From JADGNZ01 sp035995985 (GTDB lineage Bacteria > Acidobacteriota > Thermoanaerobaculia > Gp7-AA8), in NCBI GenBank assembly GCA_035995985.1, contig DASYJY010000080.1, positions 1 through 8,694 of the forward strand: a DNA stretch of 8,694 bases, in the 5' to 3' direction. Positions 7,049 through 8,694 of this stretch are shown in pieces. Below the pieces are notes generated by a model. It had not been told where the DNA came from, searched no databases, and saw nothing but the letters and a program-made list of their open reading frames with translations. The position numbers and the translations under genes were made by a program. Within the stretch, counting starts at the first letter, position 1, and each line of letters starts with the position of its first letter.

Positions 7049-7915
7049 CTACGTCCGTTTCTCGATCACCGTTCCATCGGGTTTCAGCGGCCGTTTCAGA
7101 CGCAGATCAAATCGATAGCCGGACGGCAGGACGTGCATCAGGACGTCGGTGATGGCCATGACCTCTTTGTCATCGGCTTCCGCGGCATTCGAATGAGTCA
7201 CTTTGCCGTCGAAGACGACGACCGCGCCTTCGCCGATGACCTCGAGCGATTCGCCAGGGCGGACATCGACGGCAGTGTTCTCGTCGATGCCAATGGCCAG
7301 CACTTGCGGGTTCTCGCCGAATACGACGCAGAGCCGGTTCACGCGTCCACGTGTGGCGAAATGCGTATCGATGGCGACGTCGCGCCAATAGCCAAGGCCG
7401 GCGGCGAGGCGGATATCCTCGCGCCGCACTGTGCCCTCGTCGCTGCCGCCGATGAGCATCGTGCTGGCCATGGCCGCGGCGCCGGCGCTGGTGCCGCCAA
7501 CGATGAGTGAGCTTGCGTACAGCCGCTCGCGCACCATGTCGCCGAATTTCGTGCCGGCGATGGTGCTGGTCAGGCGGAGCTGATCGCCGCCGGTGTAGAA
7601 GATGCCGGTGGCCTTGCGGAGAGCGTCGAGCAACTCCTTTCGTTCTCCGTCCACGCGCTCCTCGATCCGCGCTTCGATCACCGCAGCGACGCCGATCTTT
7701 TTGAAGAGCTTCCCGTACTTGCGCTCCTTCTCCAGTGGCTTGTTCGACGGCGTGCCGCAGACGACGATGCGCGCTCTCTTCCCGCCGCACATTTTCACAA
7801 AGTACGGAAGGATGGTCATGTCGTCTTCGTCGGGATCTTCGGCACCGCCGATGACGAGCATCCGTCCGACGTTGCGCTGTTCTTCGATCGTGATCTTTTT
7901 CTTCTTCGTGCTCAC
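7049..7915 (-). CDS. cphB: Cyanophycinase (S51 serine exopeptidase)
   Basis: This 288-residue protein is close in length to Synechocystis CphB (271). It degrades cyanophycin, multi-L-arginyl-poly-aspartate, to beta-Asp-Arg dipeptides in the cytoplasm. After a lysine-rich N-terminus (KKKK at 4-7) come VIGGAEDP (21-28), TGGDQLRLTS (108-117), the nucleophile elbow GGTSAGAAAM (S143), DTHFATRGRVNRL (H185 and R189, R191, R194) and GIDENTA (E212). The catalytic Ser-His-Glu set is intact. Where Synechocystis has DQHF this protein has DTHF, replacing a pocket glutamine by threonine. The GTG start overlaps the iadA stop as GTGA and has AGAAGG 7 bases upstream, so the pair is translationally coupled. 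The neighbouring beta-aspartyl dipeptidase makes a cyanophycin role much more likely than a generic peptidase. Confidence 0.92.
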   Translation of the reverse strand: MSTKKKKITIEEQRNVGRMLVIGGAEDPDEDDMTILPYFVKMCGGKRARIVVCGTPSNKPLEKERKYGKLFKKIGVAAVIEARIEERVDGERKELLDALRKATGIFYTGGDQLRLTSTIAGTKFGDMVRERLYASSLIVGGTSAGAAAMASTMLIGGSDEGTVRREDIRLAAGLGYWRDVAIDTHFATRGRVNRLCVVFGENPQVLAIGIDENTAVDVRPGESLEVIGEGAVVVFDGKVTHSNAAEADDKEVMAITDVLMHVLPSGYRFDLRLKRPLKPDGTVIEKRT

Positions 7916-8694
7916 GATTTCACCTTCTCTCCGCGCAGCGCGATGCTGCGGTTGCTTTCCGCGAGAAACTGTTCGCGCAGGGTCAGCGCGCCGTCGCGGA
8001 AGACGACGCGGCCGGCGCAGATGACCGTTCGCAACGCGTACGACTCCGTATCGACGAGCAGCAGATGACCGATACGTCCTCGTGCGATTTCACCGGCGTT
8101 GGTTTTCAGAACATGCGCCGTGTTGCTGGTGCCGATTGCGATCACTTCATTCAACGGCGCAACGTTCTCGCGCACGCACCCCATCAACTGCTCGAACAGA
8201 ATGTGCGGCGAATTGATCGCCGCGTCGGATGAGGCAGTGATCAGGGTCGGATCGCCATCGTGCTCGCGGTAGAAGCGCAGCCATTGCACGAGGTCTTCGT
8301 CGTAGACGTCGACGTCGATCGGCATGCCGCGCTTCGTGAGATCGATGGCCTCACGCATCAGCCGCTCGCTGCGCTCGACATGCGTCGGATAGAACGTTTG
8401 CGGCTTCACATCGAACTGATCGAGAACGTCGCGAATGATGCGGAGCCGTTCTTTGGCGTCGCCGACGTGAAGATGGAGCAGGCCCGCCTTTCCGGTCAGC
8501 GTCCCCGCCACGTAGCAATCGGACGCGAAGCGCGCAAGCTCCGCGGCCGAGTACTGCTGGCCGCGGCTGTCGGCGATGGCCAGCTCGCCGGCGCCGACGA
8601 TTTCGTCGATGAGAACGATGTCGTCGCGAAGGGATGACATCAACGTTCGCGCGTCGTAGCCGCCGGTCCAGGCGAATGCGGAAAGGCCTTCGCC
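7912..8694 (-). CDS. iadA: Beta-aspartyl (isoaspartyl) dipeptidase, M38 metallopeptidase, partial, 5' end outside window
   Basis: The frame is open from the right edge to a TGA at 7912-7914, giving the C-terminal 260 residues of a protein that is about 390 in E. coli. An apparent TTG/ATG start near 8643-8638 is internal: the codons before it (EGLSAFAWTGGYDARTL) continue the IadA alignment. M38 metal-site residues are visible: His in HLHVGD (8467-8469), His in PTHVER and Asp in SSDAA (8224-8226). At the bridging position, where E. coli has a carboxylated lysine (VKCAISDHRS), this protein has GELAIADSRG, so Glu (8584-8586) probably bridges the metals. The substrate arginines of SDHRS and THVNR appear kept. 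The family splits beta-Asp-Xaa dipeptides; beside cphB the likely substrate is beta-Asp-Arg, giving aspartate and arginine. The N-terminal HxH ligands lie outside the window. Confidence 0.9.
   Translation of the reverse strand, partial: GEGLSAFAWTGGYDARTLMSSLRDDIVLIDEIVGAGELAIADSRGQQYSAAELARFASDCYVAGTLTGKAGLLHLHVGDAKERLRIIRDVLDQFDVKPQTFYPTHVERSERLMREAIDLTKRGMPIDVDVYDEDLVQWLRFYREHDGDPTLITASSDAAINSPHILFEQLMGCVRENVAPLNEVIAIGTSNTAHVLKTNAGEIARGRIGHLLLVDTESYALRTVICAGRVVFRDGALTLREQFLAESNRSIALRGEKVKS
7923..7928 (-). promoter_or_regulatory. Shine-Dalgarno of cphB
   Basis: On the minus strand this reads AGAAGG, 7 bases before the GTG at 7915 and inside the end of iadA. It supports the GTG start over the internal ATG at codon 19. 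Confidence 0.75.

Noticed and set aside
8638..8643. A start codon (TTG then ATG) for iadA inside the window
   Set aside because: The same frame continues to the right edge with residues that align to IadA, including a TGGY that matches E. coli TGAY, so these codons are internal.

Overview
The window is GC-rich, densely packed bacterial chromosome with 4-base gene overlaps, GTG starts and short intergenic gaps. A UDP-diacylglucosamine hydrolase-like gene suggests a Gram-negative (lipid A-making) host. The ADP-glucose pyrophosphorylase resembles the actinobacterial-type branch, and the intergenic DNA carries a dispersed-type 'ATCTGCGTC' inverted repeat. Acidobacteriota or a relative is my best guess, but nothing here proves it. 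I see no rRNA, tRNA, CRISPR array, transposase, integrase or phage gene.

Region 1 (1-2146, minus strand) is a three-gene operon transcribed leftward. It runs from a class B DnaJ (CbpA-like) co-chaperone, through a short and unusual macro-domain protein, to a seven-ligand LpxH-type metallophosphoesterase that runs off the left edge. The last two genes overlap by a GTGA. The phosphoesterase starts with GTG behind a good Shine-Dalgarno (SD) and is easily missed, because it has no ATG start and no stop inside the window.

Region 2 (2213-4312, plus strand) is divergent from dnaJ. It holds glgC (ADP-glucose pyrophosphorylase, glycogen synthesis) and then rph (RNase PH, tRNA 3' maturation).

Region 3 (4313-6340, plus strand) begins with a hairpin-bearing leader of 137 bases. 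A zinc-dependent dehydrogenase of the formaldehyde-dehydrogenase-like group follows, then an unrecognised 198-residue protein with a single C-terminal membrane segment. Both have strong SD sequences and sit 11 bases apart, so they are probably one transcript. A 110-base palindromic repeat built from ATCTGCGTC units closes the region and supplies the end of the second gene.

Region 4 (6341-8694) looks like a cyanophycin-degradation locus. A metal-dependent beta-aspartyl dipeptidase (IadA, cut by the right edge) overlaps a full cyanophycinase (CphB) by GTGA on the minus strand. A second, shorter S51 cyanophycinase-like gene meets it tail to tail with only 3 bases between the stops. CphB would release beta-Asp-Arg dipeptides from cyanophycin and IadA would split them to aspartate and arginine. 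With glgC, the window thus contains genes for both a carbon reserve (glycogen) and a nitrogen/carbon reserve (cyanophycin). Whether a cyanophycin synthetase lies beyond the right edge cannot be seen.

The most interesting items are the cyanophycin locus with its two facing S51 genes, the macro protein that lacks the usual ADP-ribose loop, the dehydrogenase plus tail-anchored protein pair, and the palindromic repeat that forms a stop codon.
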